Source: Anaerosalibacter massiliensis (GTDB lineage Bacteria; Bacillota; Clostridia; Tissierellales; Sporanaerobacteraceae). From it: a stretch of DNA of 64,000 nt. Shown one piece after another: positions 46,543-53,555 of this stretch. The stretch lies in contig CCEZ01000043.1 of NCBI GenBank assembly GCA_000751555.1, positions 372,001 through 436,000 on the forward strand, read 5' to 3'. How positions within the stretch are numbered: position 1 is the first letter of the stretch; every line of letters starts with the position of its first letter. The notes beneath the pieces were generated by a model that saw only the letters and a list, made by a program, of their open reading frames with translations, was not told the DNA's origin and searched no databases. The translations under genes and the position numbers were made by a program.

Positions 46543-46564
46543 TGCAACGCAATTATACGTTGCA
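46543..46564. promoter_or_regulatory. 22-bp palindrome upstream of the scaffold gene
   Basis: TGCAACG, 8-nt AT spacer, CGTTGCA. A probable dimer-binding operator or activator site for late genes; which protein binds is unknown. Confidence 0.55.
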
Positions 46565-46762
46565 AAAAATTATGGCTACTAAAAATTCAATTATAAAACT
46601 GAAATACTAAAATTTTTGAATTAAATATTAATTAAATAATAATTATAAAAAATAGAATAAAAAGGAAGGTGAGCTTAAATAAGCTCTACTATACACACAT
46701 AAAATGTATATATAATACAACTTATTTATACCCAAAATACTATCCCCCTATGATATACCTAT

Positions 46763-46790
46763 GATTGCTTGCCTATTTGTCAAGCAAATC
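46763..46790. promoter_or_regulatory. Palindromic operator between opposed promoters
   Basis: GATTGCTTG and CAAGCAAATC are inverted around 9 nt and overlap a minus-strand TTGACA. A further TTTGCTTA half-site lies close by (near 46798). Confidence 0.45.
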
Positions 46791-46806
46791 GTGCTAAATT
46801 TGCTTA

Positions 46807-46835
46807 TTGACATATTTTAAAACTTGTGCTATATT
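46807..46835 (+). promoter_or_regulatory. Consensus plus-strand promoter, antisense to neighbouring genes
   Basis: TTGACA, 17-bp spacer, TATATT. Any transcript would run into the 3' end of the 455-aa gene on the opposite strand. Could be a chance match in AT-rich DNA. Confidence 0.45.
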
Positions 46836-46867
46836 ATATATTGTTGAATTATACACAGAAATAAAAA

Positions 46868-46894
46868 AGGGGTAAAAAAATATATTCTACCCCT
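46868..46894 (-). terminator. Terminator of the 455-aa gene
   Basis: AGGGGTA/TACCCCT hairpin followed by seven Ts on the minus strand. Confidence 0.85.
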
Positions 46895-46954
46895 CAAGTT
46901 AATCCCTTTTTATATCTCTAATATAATATAAAGTCACACTGTACACTTTTGTAT

Positions 46955-48322
46955 TTAAAAAATATTACCATACAAGTCAATTGTATGATATTGTGTTTTT
47001 CTCTCTTGCTTCCAGTCCATTCCTTCTTTATTCTTGTTTATATATATAAGATAGTATTTATCCCCATGTATTATTTTTTGTCCTTGCATCTTTGTTTTAA
47101 TACCCCTTTTTATACATTTCTTTTTATATTCTTTTGTGTATTTATCTTCCCTAATGTAAAGATATGTTTTAGTGTCAATATCAATTTCAGGTATTTGTGG
47201 TGCTGGTTGAGTAGCTTCTATTTTAACATCTTTCTTACGTATATCATTACTTCTTAAATTAAAGTCTATTACTTTTATGTATTTGTATAATTCTTGTATT
47301 ATCTTACCACACACCTTTTTAGTCATCTCAGCAAATAACTTGTCCTCATTATAGTTATGTATAAAATTTCGTATTAAATACCGTCTATATCCATCATTCA
47401 ATTCATCATATAAAATATCTAACATAAATTCTTTTTCAAGGTTATTTTTTACATATTCAATAACTTTTATATTTGTAGTGTCCCCTCTTAAAAAATCTTG
47501 TATTTGTTGCTTTTCTTTCTTTTGTTTGTTTATTTTTGTAACTTTCTTAACATCAATATTATCATTTATCTTTTTTATTATTTTATCCTTTTGTCTTTTA
47601 GTATGTATTCTATAAGCTTCATCACTTGATCTTAACTTCTTACCTTCTCCTATATCTATTTCTTTTAATAGTTTTCCCGTTTTTACATTATTGTTGTTTG
47701 TAATTGCAAGTAGATTTAATATTTCTTTTTCATATTCTGTCAATTCATCTTCAATTGTTTTTTCTATAGCTTTAAGTGTATCTGTTTTTACATATTCATC
47801 ATTACGATATGTAAAATTTTGTTCATTTGAAATCATGTTTATAAGTTCAATTTCATTCCCTTCATTATCTGGAATTAATTGATATGTGCTTTCTAACATC
47901 GCAGGAGAATATACATTTTCTTCTCCATTTTTTCTACTTCTTTCTGATTCTGTCCATCCTTTTATATGATTTTGTATTTCTGTTTTAATACAAGTTAATA
48001 TATAACTACATAGTCTATTTATTTCTTCGCCTTGTCTTGTATTTTCTTTTATTTCATATTTATCTACCGCTTTTATAATTATTTCTCTACATATGCCCCT
48101 TGTTTCATCTTCTTCTAATGTTTCCCTATATATATTAACTTGATTTTCTACTGCTCTCCATATCCCCGCATTAACTATTTCTATATTTGTTTTTAAATAT
48201 GCTCCCTCATCATTTCCATCACATTTTACAGTATATATTCCAGTTGACCTTTTTTCATCTTTAACCCAATAACTTTTAATTTCAAATAACTCACTTAAAA
48301 ATTTTTGCTTATTTATTTTCAT
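46955..48322 (-). CDS. 455-aa element protein, possibly sigma-like regulator
   Basis: Not confidently recognised. The segment ~75-130 (IIIKAVDKYEIKENTR...ILTCIKTEIQNHIKGW) looks like sigma-70 region 2, and ~190-255 (ELTEYEKEILNLLAIT...AYRIHTKRQKDKIIKKI) looks like a region-4 helix-turn-helix. The rest is lysine-rich and helical, ending in a short beta region. It sits alone between early genes and the scaffold/capsid unit, where a late transcription activator would be expected (inference). Good AAGGGGAG site before ATG. Confidence 0.45.
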   Translation of the reverse strand: MKINKQKFLSELFEIKSYWVKDEKRSTGIYTVKCDGNDEGAYLKTNIEIVNAGIWRAVENQVNIYRETLEEDETRGICREIIIKAVDKYEIKENTRQGEEINRLCSYILTCIKTEIQNHIKGWTESERSRKNGEENVYSPAMLESTYQLIPDNEGNEIELINMISNEQNFTYRNDEYVKTDTLKAIEKTIEDELTEYEKEILNLLAITNNNNVKTGKLLKEIDIGEGKKLRSSDEAYRIHTKRQKDKIIKKINDNIDVKKVTKINKQKKEKQQIQDFLRGDTTNIKVIEYVKNNLEKEFMLDILYDELNDGYRRYLIRNFIHNYNEDKLFAEMTKKVCGKIIQELYKYIKVIDFNLRSNDIRKKDVKIEATQPAPQIPEIDIDTKTYLYIREDKYTKEYKKKCIKRGIKTKMQGQKIIHGDKYYLIYINKNKEGMDWKQERKTQYHTIDLYGNIF

Positions 48323-48362
48323 AAAAGCTCTCCCCTTCTTTTTATTCTATATGTAAAAAACT

Positions 48363-48429
48363 CCAAAAAATAAACATGGCACTATTTAGTCTACGAATGA
48401 CGTTCCAAGTCACCCCTCAAAATAGCACC
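48363..48429 (-). promoter_or_regulatory. Attenuator-like hairpin before the 455-aa gene
   Basis: GGTGCTATTT/AAATAGTGCC with two G-U pairs only on the minus strand, an inner TGAC/GTCA stem, and TTTATTTTTT after it. It lies inside the ~240-nt leader. Confidence 0.6.
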
Positions 48430-48432
48430 TGT

Positions 48433-48468
48433 TTAACAAAATATATTTAATTGTTTTTGTACCCGCAT
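48433..48468 (-). other. Leader mini-ORF (MRVQKQLNIFC)
   Basis: 11 codons with AGAGGGGG ribosome-binding site, ending just before the attenuator-like hairpin. A leader peptide would fit transcription attenuation. Confidence 0.45.
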
Positions 48469-48572
48469 AAACCTACCCCCTCTATATATATATATTATCG
48501 TCAAGAAAAAATAAAACTTTAGTCCTATACACCTCCTTCAAAAGTTGTCTAAATCTATACCCTCTAACTTAA

Positions 48573-48601
48573 TTGTATCATACATCTTTGGATTTGTCAA
48601 T
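48573..48601 (-). promoter_or_regulatory. Sigma-A-like promoter of the 455-aa gene
   Basis: TTGACA, 17-bp spacer, TACAAT on the minus strand. An orphan GGAGG with no start codon in range follows at 48532-48536. Confidence 0.7.
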
Positions 48602-48676
48602 CTTTTCTATTGACACTACATATGAAATGTGATATATTAATTTATTATGCATTTTTAGATAATAATTAAAGTTGCC

Positions 48677-48898
48677 CTACTTGGACAACTCTATTAAATA
48701 TTTTTTATATCTTTTTACCTCTTTTGCTAATTTTCTTTTATATTCTATATCTGTTTCTAGTTTACTAGATATAATACGTTCATTTCTTTCTATCATTTCT
48801 GTCAATCCTCGTTCAATTGCAACTTTTATTACTGCATCATCTGTTTCAAAAGTCCAATGTGGCTTTTCATTTTTCATGCAATTATTTATCTTTAACAT
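48677..48898 (-). CDS. Early small protein (73 aa)
   Basis: Mostly helical, LKINNCMKNEKPHWTFETDDAV then two charged helices ending in KKYLIELSK. No family recognised. ATG overlaps the stop of the upstream 53-aa gene; GAGGTG site. Confidence 0.55.
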   Translation of the reverse strand: MLKINNCMKNEKPHWTFETDDAVIKVAIERGLTEMIERNERIISSKLETDIEYKRKLAKEVKRYKKYLIELSK

Positions 48899-49059
48899 TA
48901 AATCACCTCTAACATTGAAATATTAATTCGATCTGTTAATTCTGTAATGTATATCTTCAATATTATTTTTTGATGTTGTTTATTTATATTTTCCCTATCC
49001 ATTTTTTGTTTGAAAGATTTAACCTTCTGCATTAGCTTTAAAAAATCATCTATTTTCAT
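48898..49059 (-). CDS. Early small protein (53 aa)
   Basis: MKIDDFLKLMQKVKSFK... with GGAGGGG 4 nt before ATG. First gene under the minus-strand promoter of the switch; candidate excisionase or early regulator by position only. Confidence 0.55.
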   Translation of the reverse strand: MKIDDFLKLMQKVKSFKQKMDRENINKQHQKIILKIYITELTDRINISMLEVI

Positions 49060-49084
49060 ATTACCCCTCCTACAAATATATTAT

Positions 49085-49101
49085 CTATACTAATAGTATA
49101 G
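49085..49101. promoter_or_regulatory. 17-bp operator palindrome of the switch
   Basis: CTATACTA-A-TAGTATAG covers the -10 box of the minus-strand early promoter. It is the likely binding site of the adjacent XRE repressor. Confidence 0.65.
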
Positions 49102-49123
49102 TCCTACTTATAGTATATGTCAA
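49095..49123 (-). promoter_or_regulatory. Early promoter of the element
   Basis: TTGACA, 17-bp spacer, TATACT; drives the 53- and 73-aa genes. Confidence 0.8.
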
Positions 49124-49132
49124 GTTATATTA

Positions 49133-49161
49133 TTGATAATGATAGTACAACTATATATAAT
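49133..49161 (+). promoter_or_regulatory. Promoter of the XRE repressor
   Basis: TTGATA, 17-bp spacer, TATAAT, 19 nt before the repressor start. Back to back with the early promoter, as in phage lysogeny switches. Confidence 0.8.
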
Positions 49162-49180
49162 GTAAGTAAGAGGTGATTAT

Positions 49181-49381
49181 ATGATTAAATTTAATTTAGA
49201 CGAAATATTAAAGAAACAAGGCAAAACAATGTATTGGCTATCAAAACAAACTGGAATAAGTCAAAATAGTATATCCAAAATTGTTAAGAATGAAACTGCA
49301 GGTATAAACTTTGATACACTTGAAAAAATCTGTCTTGCTCTTGATGTCGATATTGAAGATATATTAAAAATAGTAAAATAA
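49181..49381 (+). CDS. XRE-family repressor (66 aa)
   Basis: The only plus-strand gene in the element. A single HTH_3 domain: MIKFNLDEILKKQGKTMYWL then SKQTGISQNSISKIVKNE and LEKICLALDVDIEDILKIVK. The family controls lysogeny or quiescence. AGAGGTG site 6 nt before ATG. It probably represses the early promoter on the opposite strand and may self-regulate. Confidence 0.8.
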   Translation: MIKFNLDEILKKQGKTMYWLSKQTGISQNSISKIVKNETAGINFDTLEKICLALDVDIEDILKIVK

Positions 49382-49430
49382 CTACTTGACTTTGCTTTGA
49401 AATATAACATGCTGGAAGTTTTTGCTATAG

Positions 49431-49469
49431 GAAAAAAGGGTATAGGTATCCTGTTTTTGATACCATACC
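49431..49469 (-). terminator. Terminator between the XRE gene and the IS relic
   Basis: GGTATGGTATC/GATACCTATACC stem with a one-base bulge, followed by TTTTTT on the minus strand. It could also end XRE transcription from the other side. Confidence 0.7.
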
Positions 49470-49477
49470 TATTTTAC

Positions 49478-49792
49478 CTTTGATATGCTGTATAGCATTG
49501 CATGAGGTTTCAAAGGTGTGTATAATAGTCGGCTTTTTCATTCCCGAATTAAGTCATTGTGTATCACTGTCCACACTTCTACAAGCCACAGAATGACCTG
49601 TAACGACTTAATGTATCTCTGCCAGTGTTATTCCCCCGTACCGTTTAATATTTTACTTGGACTCACGTACTCCCTTCCAATTAGGACATATATAGCAATA
49701 CACATACTACATACGCCCGAACAACTTTTTGCATTAGCTTGTTCAAACTATCGTTTTTTTTAAAAAGTGGTATCGGCATCCACTTTTGATAC
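49478..49792 (-). pseudogene. Relic of an IS200/IS605 element: tnpB C-terminus plus omega-RNA-like right end
   Basis: Minus-strand frames read QANAKSCSG...YVLIGREYVSPSKILNGTG and, after a frameshift in a G-run, GITLAEIH-stop-VVTGHSVACRSVDSDTQ. This looks like a decayed TnpB C-terminus. Beyond it comes a long-range stem (ATTAAGTCGTT/AATGACTTAAT, G-U on the minus strand) and a CCTTTGA/TCAAAGG hairpin (49478-49516) resembling an IS605 right end. A CCACTTTT/AAAAGTGG hairpin (49763-49787) could be the left end. No transposase survives. Confidence 0.5.
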
Positions 49793-49814
49793 TCAATATT
49801 CAATTTTAAATAAA

Positions 49815-49852
49815 TAAAAAGGCACTCCCACATTGTTTGTGAAAGTGCCTTA
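49815..49852 (-). terminator. Terminator of the integrase unit
   Basis: AAGGCACT...AGTGCCTT hairpin followed by TTTTTATTTATT on the minus strand. Confidence 0.8.
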
Positions 49853-49870
49853 AAAGTTAGTTTATACTAC

Positions 49871-49899
49871 TTGCATAAACACCAAAAATTTGGTATATT
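49871..49899 (+). promoter_or_regulatory. Promoter of a small plus-strand RNA
   Basis: TTGCAT, 17-bp spacer, TATATT, immediately before the hairpin RNA at 49905-49992. Confidence 0.55.
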
Positions 49900-49904
49900 A
49901 TAAG

Positions 49905-49992
49905 TAATATAAACTTCCTTTGTAGATAAGTGGGCGGCACTTTCTACCTCGTCTGTATCTACGCCAATAGATATAGAAAGGAAGTTTTTATT
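49905..49992 (+). ncRNA. Candidate small RNA convergent with the integrase gene
   Basis: An ~88-nt transcript would start after the promoter and end in TTTTTATTTT. Outer stem AAACTTCCTTT/AAAGGAAGTTT, inner stem GTAGATA/TATCTAC, with a GC-rich loop (TGGGCGGCAC...CTCGTC). It converges on the integrase 3' end. No known family recognised; an antitoxin-type or anti-integrase antisense RNA are options. Confidence 0.5.
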
Positions 49993-50000
49993 TTATTGTT

Positions 50001-50975
50001 TTAAATCTCAATTCTAGGATGATATTTAATAAATTCTTTTCTCAAGTCACGTTCTGACATATTCAAATAAATAATTGTTGTTTGTATATTAGAATGGTCT
50101 AATAATCTTGAAAGAACGTGTATAGAACCACCATTTTTAAGGAATTCAATTGCAAATGTAGCTCTTAATCTATGTGGGTGTACATCTTCAATTCCCGCTT
50201 TCTTACCTGCACTTCTCAATGACTTGCCATAGCTTGTAACTTGTAATTTAGTCCCACGATTAGTAGGAAATAGCCATTCATTTGGATGTTGAGAATATTT
50301 CTCTCTAAAATTAATCCACCTCTTCAATTCAAAACTCATACGATTGGTTAAATATCCTAGTTTTTCTTTTTTATTTTTTGTGTCCTTAAAAATAATAACT
50401 CCATTCTTAAAATCAATATCATCATCTGTAAGAGATAAAGTTTCCCCAATTCTTGCCCCTGTAGAAACCAATAATTTTGTAATGATATAATCCCTATGTC
50501 CATGTAAAGTTAAAACATCAAATTGATCTAGTATCTTTTTTAATTCTTCTCTTGTAATAGCTTCTTTGATTTTTTCTCTCTTTTTTAAATATTTAATTCT
50601 TTCTGCTGGACTTTCCCTAATATATCTTTCTTCCACCATAAAATTAAAAAATACTTTTATATTTCTAATGTAATTATTGATTGTATTTGGACTTAATTCT
50701 TTTCCAAAATCATCTCTATTTTCTGGACTGTTTATATCTGCATTGGCTGTTGCAACTGTATATTTGCCCCGTTCTTGTAAATACTTGATATAGTGTCTTA
50801 TATGTTTTGGTTCTACTTGTTCAAATGAAACCACGTTTAATTCATTTTCAAGATACATTGCAAATAACTGCAAAGTTTTGTCATATGATATAATTGTTTT
50901 TTTAGATAGATTTTTTGAAGTACAATACAAGTTGTAATCTTCAATCATGTATTCAAAATTATTTAATTCAGGCAT
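50001..50975 (-). CDS. int: Tyrosine integrase of the element
   Basis: 324 aa. N-terminal SAM-like domain (about 5-105) and catalytic domain with complete residues: Arg in TGARIGE, His-x-x-Arg in HPHRLRATFA, His in LLDHSN and Tyr in TTIIYLNM. It lies 130 nt from attR, the usual place. Its GGGGG ribosome-binding site lies in the 3' arm of a terminator hairpin that follows spo0A, so expression may depend on read-through from spo0A or an RNA switch (inference). Confidence 0.92.
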   Translation of the reverse strand: MPELNNFEYMIEDYNLYCTSKNLSKKTIISYDKTLQLFAMYLENELNVVSFEQVEPKHIRHYIKYLQERGKYTVATANADINSPENRDDFGKELSPNTINNYIRNIKVFFNFMVEERYIRESPAERIKYLKKREKIKEAITREELKKILDQFDVLTLHGHRDYIITKLLVSTGARIGETLSLTDDDIDFKNGVIIFKDTKNKKEKLGYLTNRMSFELKRWINFREKYSQHPNEWLFPTNRGTKLQVTSYGKSLRSAGKKAGIEDVHPHRLRATFAIEFLKNGGSIHVLSRLLDHSNIQTTIIYLNMSERDLRKEFIKYHPRIEI

Positions 50976-51026
50976 AAGAAAAGTGACCCCCTTGCTTAGT
51001 CCTATTAACTAAACAAAAGAGTCACT
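50973..51026 (-). terminator. Element-borne mimic of the spo0A terminator, covering the integrase start
   Basis: AGTGAC...GGGGTCACT followed by TTTTCTT and then the integrase ATG. Its sequence and layout copy the stranded chromosomal spo0A terminator (34043-34082), sharing AGTGACCC, AAACAAAAG, GTCACT and TTTATAG. It would both end spo0A mRNA and hide the integrase Shine-Dalgarno. Confidence 0.75.
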
Positions 51027-51103
51027 ATTTATAGGTGTTTCAAATGTGTTTGTTGGTATATATTACTGATTGGAAAATATTTACTATTGCTCAAACCCTT
51101 TAA

Positions 51104-51916
51104 TTATGCTTCACTTTTCATCATTTCTTGTTCTAGTCTTAATTTATCTGCAACCATTGCTATGAATTCACTATTAGTAGGCTTACCCTTATCTGTATGA
51201 ACAGTATATCCAAAAATATTGTTTATAGTGTCTACCTTTCCTCTACTCCATGCTACTTCTATAGCATGTCTAATAGCTCTTTCCACTCTACTAGGAGTAG
51301 TATTGTATTTTTTAGCTATATTTGGATATAATTCTTTAGTTACTGCACCTAATAACTCTACATCCTCAACTACCATAGCAATAGCTTCCCTTAAGTATAA
51401 ATATCCCTTTATATGGGCTGGTACTCCTATTTCATGAATAATATTAGTTATTCTTGCTTCCATACTTTTATTATTATCTGGATTTACAGGCATCTCTTTA
51501 GGTATATTAATATATCTTTTTATATTTACATTATCATTAACCATTCCAGATACTTCTCTCAGCCTTTTCATAAATATCTCGAAGTCAAAAGGTTTAACTA
51601 CATAATAATCTGCTCCTAATTCAATAGTTCTTTGGGTTATCTTATCTTGTCCAACAGCTGATAAAACAATTACCTTAGGACGTTTTTCTAAATTCATAAG
51701 ATTTAAACGTTCTAAGACACCTAATCCATCTAAATGTGGCATTATAATGTCTAAAATTAAAACATCTGGTCTTTTCTCTTCAATCATATCCAATGCCTCT
51801 AATCCATCTTTAGCAAAACCTATAACTTCAAAGTCTTCCTGTTGTGCTAAATATTCCTCTAATATGTCACAAAACTCTCTGTTATCATCAGCTACAACTA
51901 TTTTTATTTTTTCCAA
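51104..51916 (-). CDS. spo0A: Sporulation master regulator Spo0A
   Basis: 270 aa response regulator: receiver domain with DD at 10-11 and phospho-acceptor Asp56 ([12 protein letters not shown]), then the Spo0A C-terminal DNA-binding domain (about 150-265, [19 protein letters not shown] and [20 protein letters not shown]). TTG start 8 nt after GGGGGG. The last ~22 codons coincide with the element att core; the final Ala and stop codon are element-supplied, so the product is full length. Confidence 0.97.
   Translation of the reverse strand: MEKIKIVVADDNREFCDILEEYLAQQEDFEVIGFAKDGLEALDMIEEKRPDVLILDIIMPHLDGLGVLERLNLMNLEKRPKVIVLSAVGQDKITQRTIELGADYYVVKPFDFEIFMKRLREVSGMVNDNVNIKRYINIPKEMPVNPDNNKSMEARITNIIHEIGVPAHIKGYLYLREAIAMVVEDVELLGAVTKELYPNIAKKYNTTPSRVERAIRHAIEVAWSRGKVDTINNIFGYTVHTDKGKPTNSEFIAMVADKLRLEQEMMKSEA
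51108..51175 (-). repeat. attR: core copy inside spo0A
   Basis: The 68-bp core encodes the last ~22 residues of Spo0A. The element-side flank continues GCA TAA, recreating the final Ala codon and a stop, so the Spo0A protein is intact after integration. Confidence 0.95.
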
Positions 51917-51973
51917 AGTAAATACCCCCCCTGTATATTAAGTTAAAAAATCATCTTTGCATCACATATATTT

Positions 51974-51998
51974 ATTCGACAAACAAATGTTATATCCT
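51974..51998 (-). promoter_or_regulatory. Sigma-H-type promoter with 0A box upstream of spo0A
   Basis: AGGATAT, 11 nt, GTCGAAT on the minus strand fits the sigma-H consensus. It contains TGTCGAA (51975-51981), a perfect 0A box overlapping the -10. This predicts autoregulation of spo0A as in Bacillus. Confidence 0.7.
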
Positions 51999-52032
51999 TC
52001 TATTTCTTTTAAAAACATTTTTAACATTAAAT

Positions 52033-52063
52033 AGGAAAAGATAGAACTTGTCTATCTTTCCCT
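52033..52063 (-). terminator. Terminator-like hairpin after spoIVB
   Basis: AGGGAAAGATAG/CTATCTTTTCCT with a G-U pair only on the minus strand; overlaps the spoIVB stop. The T-run is poor. Confidence 0.55.
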
Positions 52064-53371
52064 ATTTTCTGCAAAATTACTCTTGTTTTTAATGCTTATA
52101 TTGGTTTGTTCTAACATCCACTCTATATACAATCCATAACCTTTTGTAGGATCATTTACAAAAACATGAGTAACTGCTCCAACTATTTTCCCATCTTGTA
52201 TTATAGGACTTCCACTCATTCCTTGAACAATTCCTCCAGTTCTCTGTAATAAATCTTTATCTGTAACTTTTAAAACCATACTTTTTTGTTCAGGAACCAA
52301 TTGATTTTGAGCTTTAACTATTTCTATCTCAAACTTTTCAATCTTATCTCCATTTAGAGTGGTTAATATATAAGCTTTCCCTTCTTTAACTTCTTCTTGG
52401 AGAGCTACAGGCATAGGTTTTTCGTTATTTGTATTTGAAATATCAGTATTTATTTTTCCATATATACCGAAGGGAGTATTTCTAGTTATATCACCTAAAA
52501 TATTTTCTGTTTCATAAAATATTCCTCTAATTTCACCAGGATTTCCTTTTTTACCTTGTTCTATTTCTGAAATCTTCGCCTTCATTATTTTGCCGTTTTT
52601 TACATTTAATAATTTCCCCGTATCCATATCTGTAATACCATGACCTAAAGCTCCAAACATATTATTATCTTCATTATAAAAAGTAAGAGTTCCTATTCCT
52701 GCTGTTTTATCTCTTACCCATATACCTAATCTATAGCAATTATCTTGAATACTTTTTACAGGTATTACTTCTGTGGTAAAATTCATATTATTTCTTTCAA
52801 TTACAATAGACACTCTATTATCCTTTATATTATTTAATAATTCAATTACATGTTCAGCACTTTCTACCTTCTGTCCATTTATTTCTACTATATTATCTCC
52901 TGCTCTTATACCTGCTTTTTTAGCTGGATTATATTTTTTACCATCTACACCTACAATATCTGTTACTGATACTACTAGAACACCTTTTGTATTTAAACGA
53001 ACTCCTACAGAATTGCCTCCAGGTACTAGATATGCTCTATCTATAACATTTACTTCTACAGTTTTAATTGGCACAATTCCAAATAACTTAAATTGCATTT
53101 TAGCTATACCTGATTCTAAAGTATCAAAACTATAGGATTTTTTCAAAGAGGTCCCAAATTTTTCAGTAGAATCTATATTTAATATATTATTACTATCCTG
53201 AGAAACTTTCAAAGTGAGAGGAAAAAAAACTTTAAAATCCTTTTTTTCTCCCTTTATAATATTGATTTCTTCAGGATAATAAAAAACACTCCATGTTTGA
53301 ATGAAGTAAAAAAATATAAAAAATAGAAATAAAATAGATATTTGTCTTTTATATTTAGAATACCTTGGCAA
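52052..53371 (-). CDS. spoIVB: SpoIVB peptidase (S55)
   Basis: 439-aa forespore-secreted serine protease that triggers sigma-K activation in Bacillus. N-terminal membrane anchor (about 9-30), PDZ domain (about 120-210, VGVDGKKYNPAKKAGIRAGDNI), S55 domain with catalytic His in GALGHGITD and Ser in GMSGSPIIQDG. TTG start. Neighbour of spo0A and recN as in other spore formers. Confidence 0.94.
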   Translation of the reverse strand: MPRYSKYKRQISILFLFFIFFYFIQTWSVFYYPEEINIIKGEKKDFKVFFPLTLKVSQDSNNILNIDSTEKFGTSLKKSYSFDTLESGIAKMQFKLFGIVPIKTVEVNVIDRAYLVPGGNSVGVRLNTKGVLVVSVTDIVGVDGKKYNPAKKAGIRAGDNIVEINGQKVESAEHVIELLNNIKDNRVSIVIERNNMNFTTEVIPVKSIQDNCYRLGIWVRDKTAGIGTLTFYNEDNNMFGALGHGITDMDTGKLLNVKNGKIMKAKISEIEQGKKGNPGEIRGIFYETENILGDITRNTPFGIYGKINTDISNTNNEKPMPVALQEEVKEGKAYILTTLNGDKIEKFEIEIVKAQNQLVPEQKSMVLKVTDKDLLQRTGGIVQGMSGSPIIQDGKIVGAVTHVFVNDPTKGYGLYIEWMLEQTNISIKNKSNFAENRER

Positions 53372-53518
53372 ATATAATCACTCTCCTAAAATTGCCTTTT
53401 TATATTCACCTCCACAAAATTATTATTTGCAAATATAATTTAGCCTTTTTTGCACCTATTTATTCTGTGTAATTATTTATCCATATGTAAAGTAAATTCA
53501 ACACTGGTTTAAAAATGA

Positions 53519-53550
53519 AAAACACTTTATACTTAAGTATAAAGTGTTTT
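53519..53550 (-). terminator. Terminator of recN
   Basis: AAAACACTTTATACTT / AAGTATAAAGTGTTTT hairpin followed by T-rich sequence. Confidence 0.82.
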
Positions 53551-53555
53551 TAAAA

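Larger units (their letters stand above)
46422..46954. other. Late-operon control region
   Basis: No CDS. From the scaffold side: terminator-like hairpin 46460-46490, palindromes at 46513-46528 (AAGCTC-TTA-GAGCTT) and 46543-46564 (TGCAACG-N8-CGTTGCA), a GAGCTT/AAGCTC hairpin near 46671-46688, a palindrome at 46763-46790, a plus-strand consensus promoter at 46807-46835 and the terminator of the upstream gene at 46868-46894. Confidence 0.6.
34150..51175. mobile_element. Integrative element in the 3' end of spo0A (capsid-forming satellite or tail-less prophage)
   Basis: About 17.0 kb bounded by an exact 68-bp direct repeat of the spo0A 3' end. It carries a tyrosine integrase next to one end, an XRE repressor with divergent promoters, RepL-like protein, terminase, portal, scaffold, capsid and head-completion-like genes. 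No tail tube, tape-measure, baseplate, holin or endolysin is recognisable in any reading frame. This gene set fits a capsid-forming phage-inducible island (cf-PICI type) that borrows helper tails; a prophage that lost tails is the alternative. Nearly all genes share the spo0A strand. Confidence 0.85.

Noticed and set aside
49518-49763. Plus-strand 81-aa ORF
   Set aside because: It is antisense to the better-supported TnpB/IS605 relic.
49382-49800. ROOL or GOLLD large phage RNA
   Set aside because: I first considered it because of length and structure, but the recoverable TnpB-like frames fit better.
49921-49975. Guanidine-type riboswitch resemblance (ACGAGG on the minus strand)
   Set aside because: Only a short string matches; the conserved pseudoknot sequence is missing and the promoter/terminator are on the other strand.
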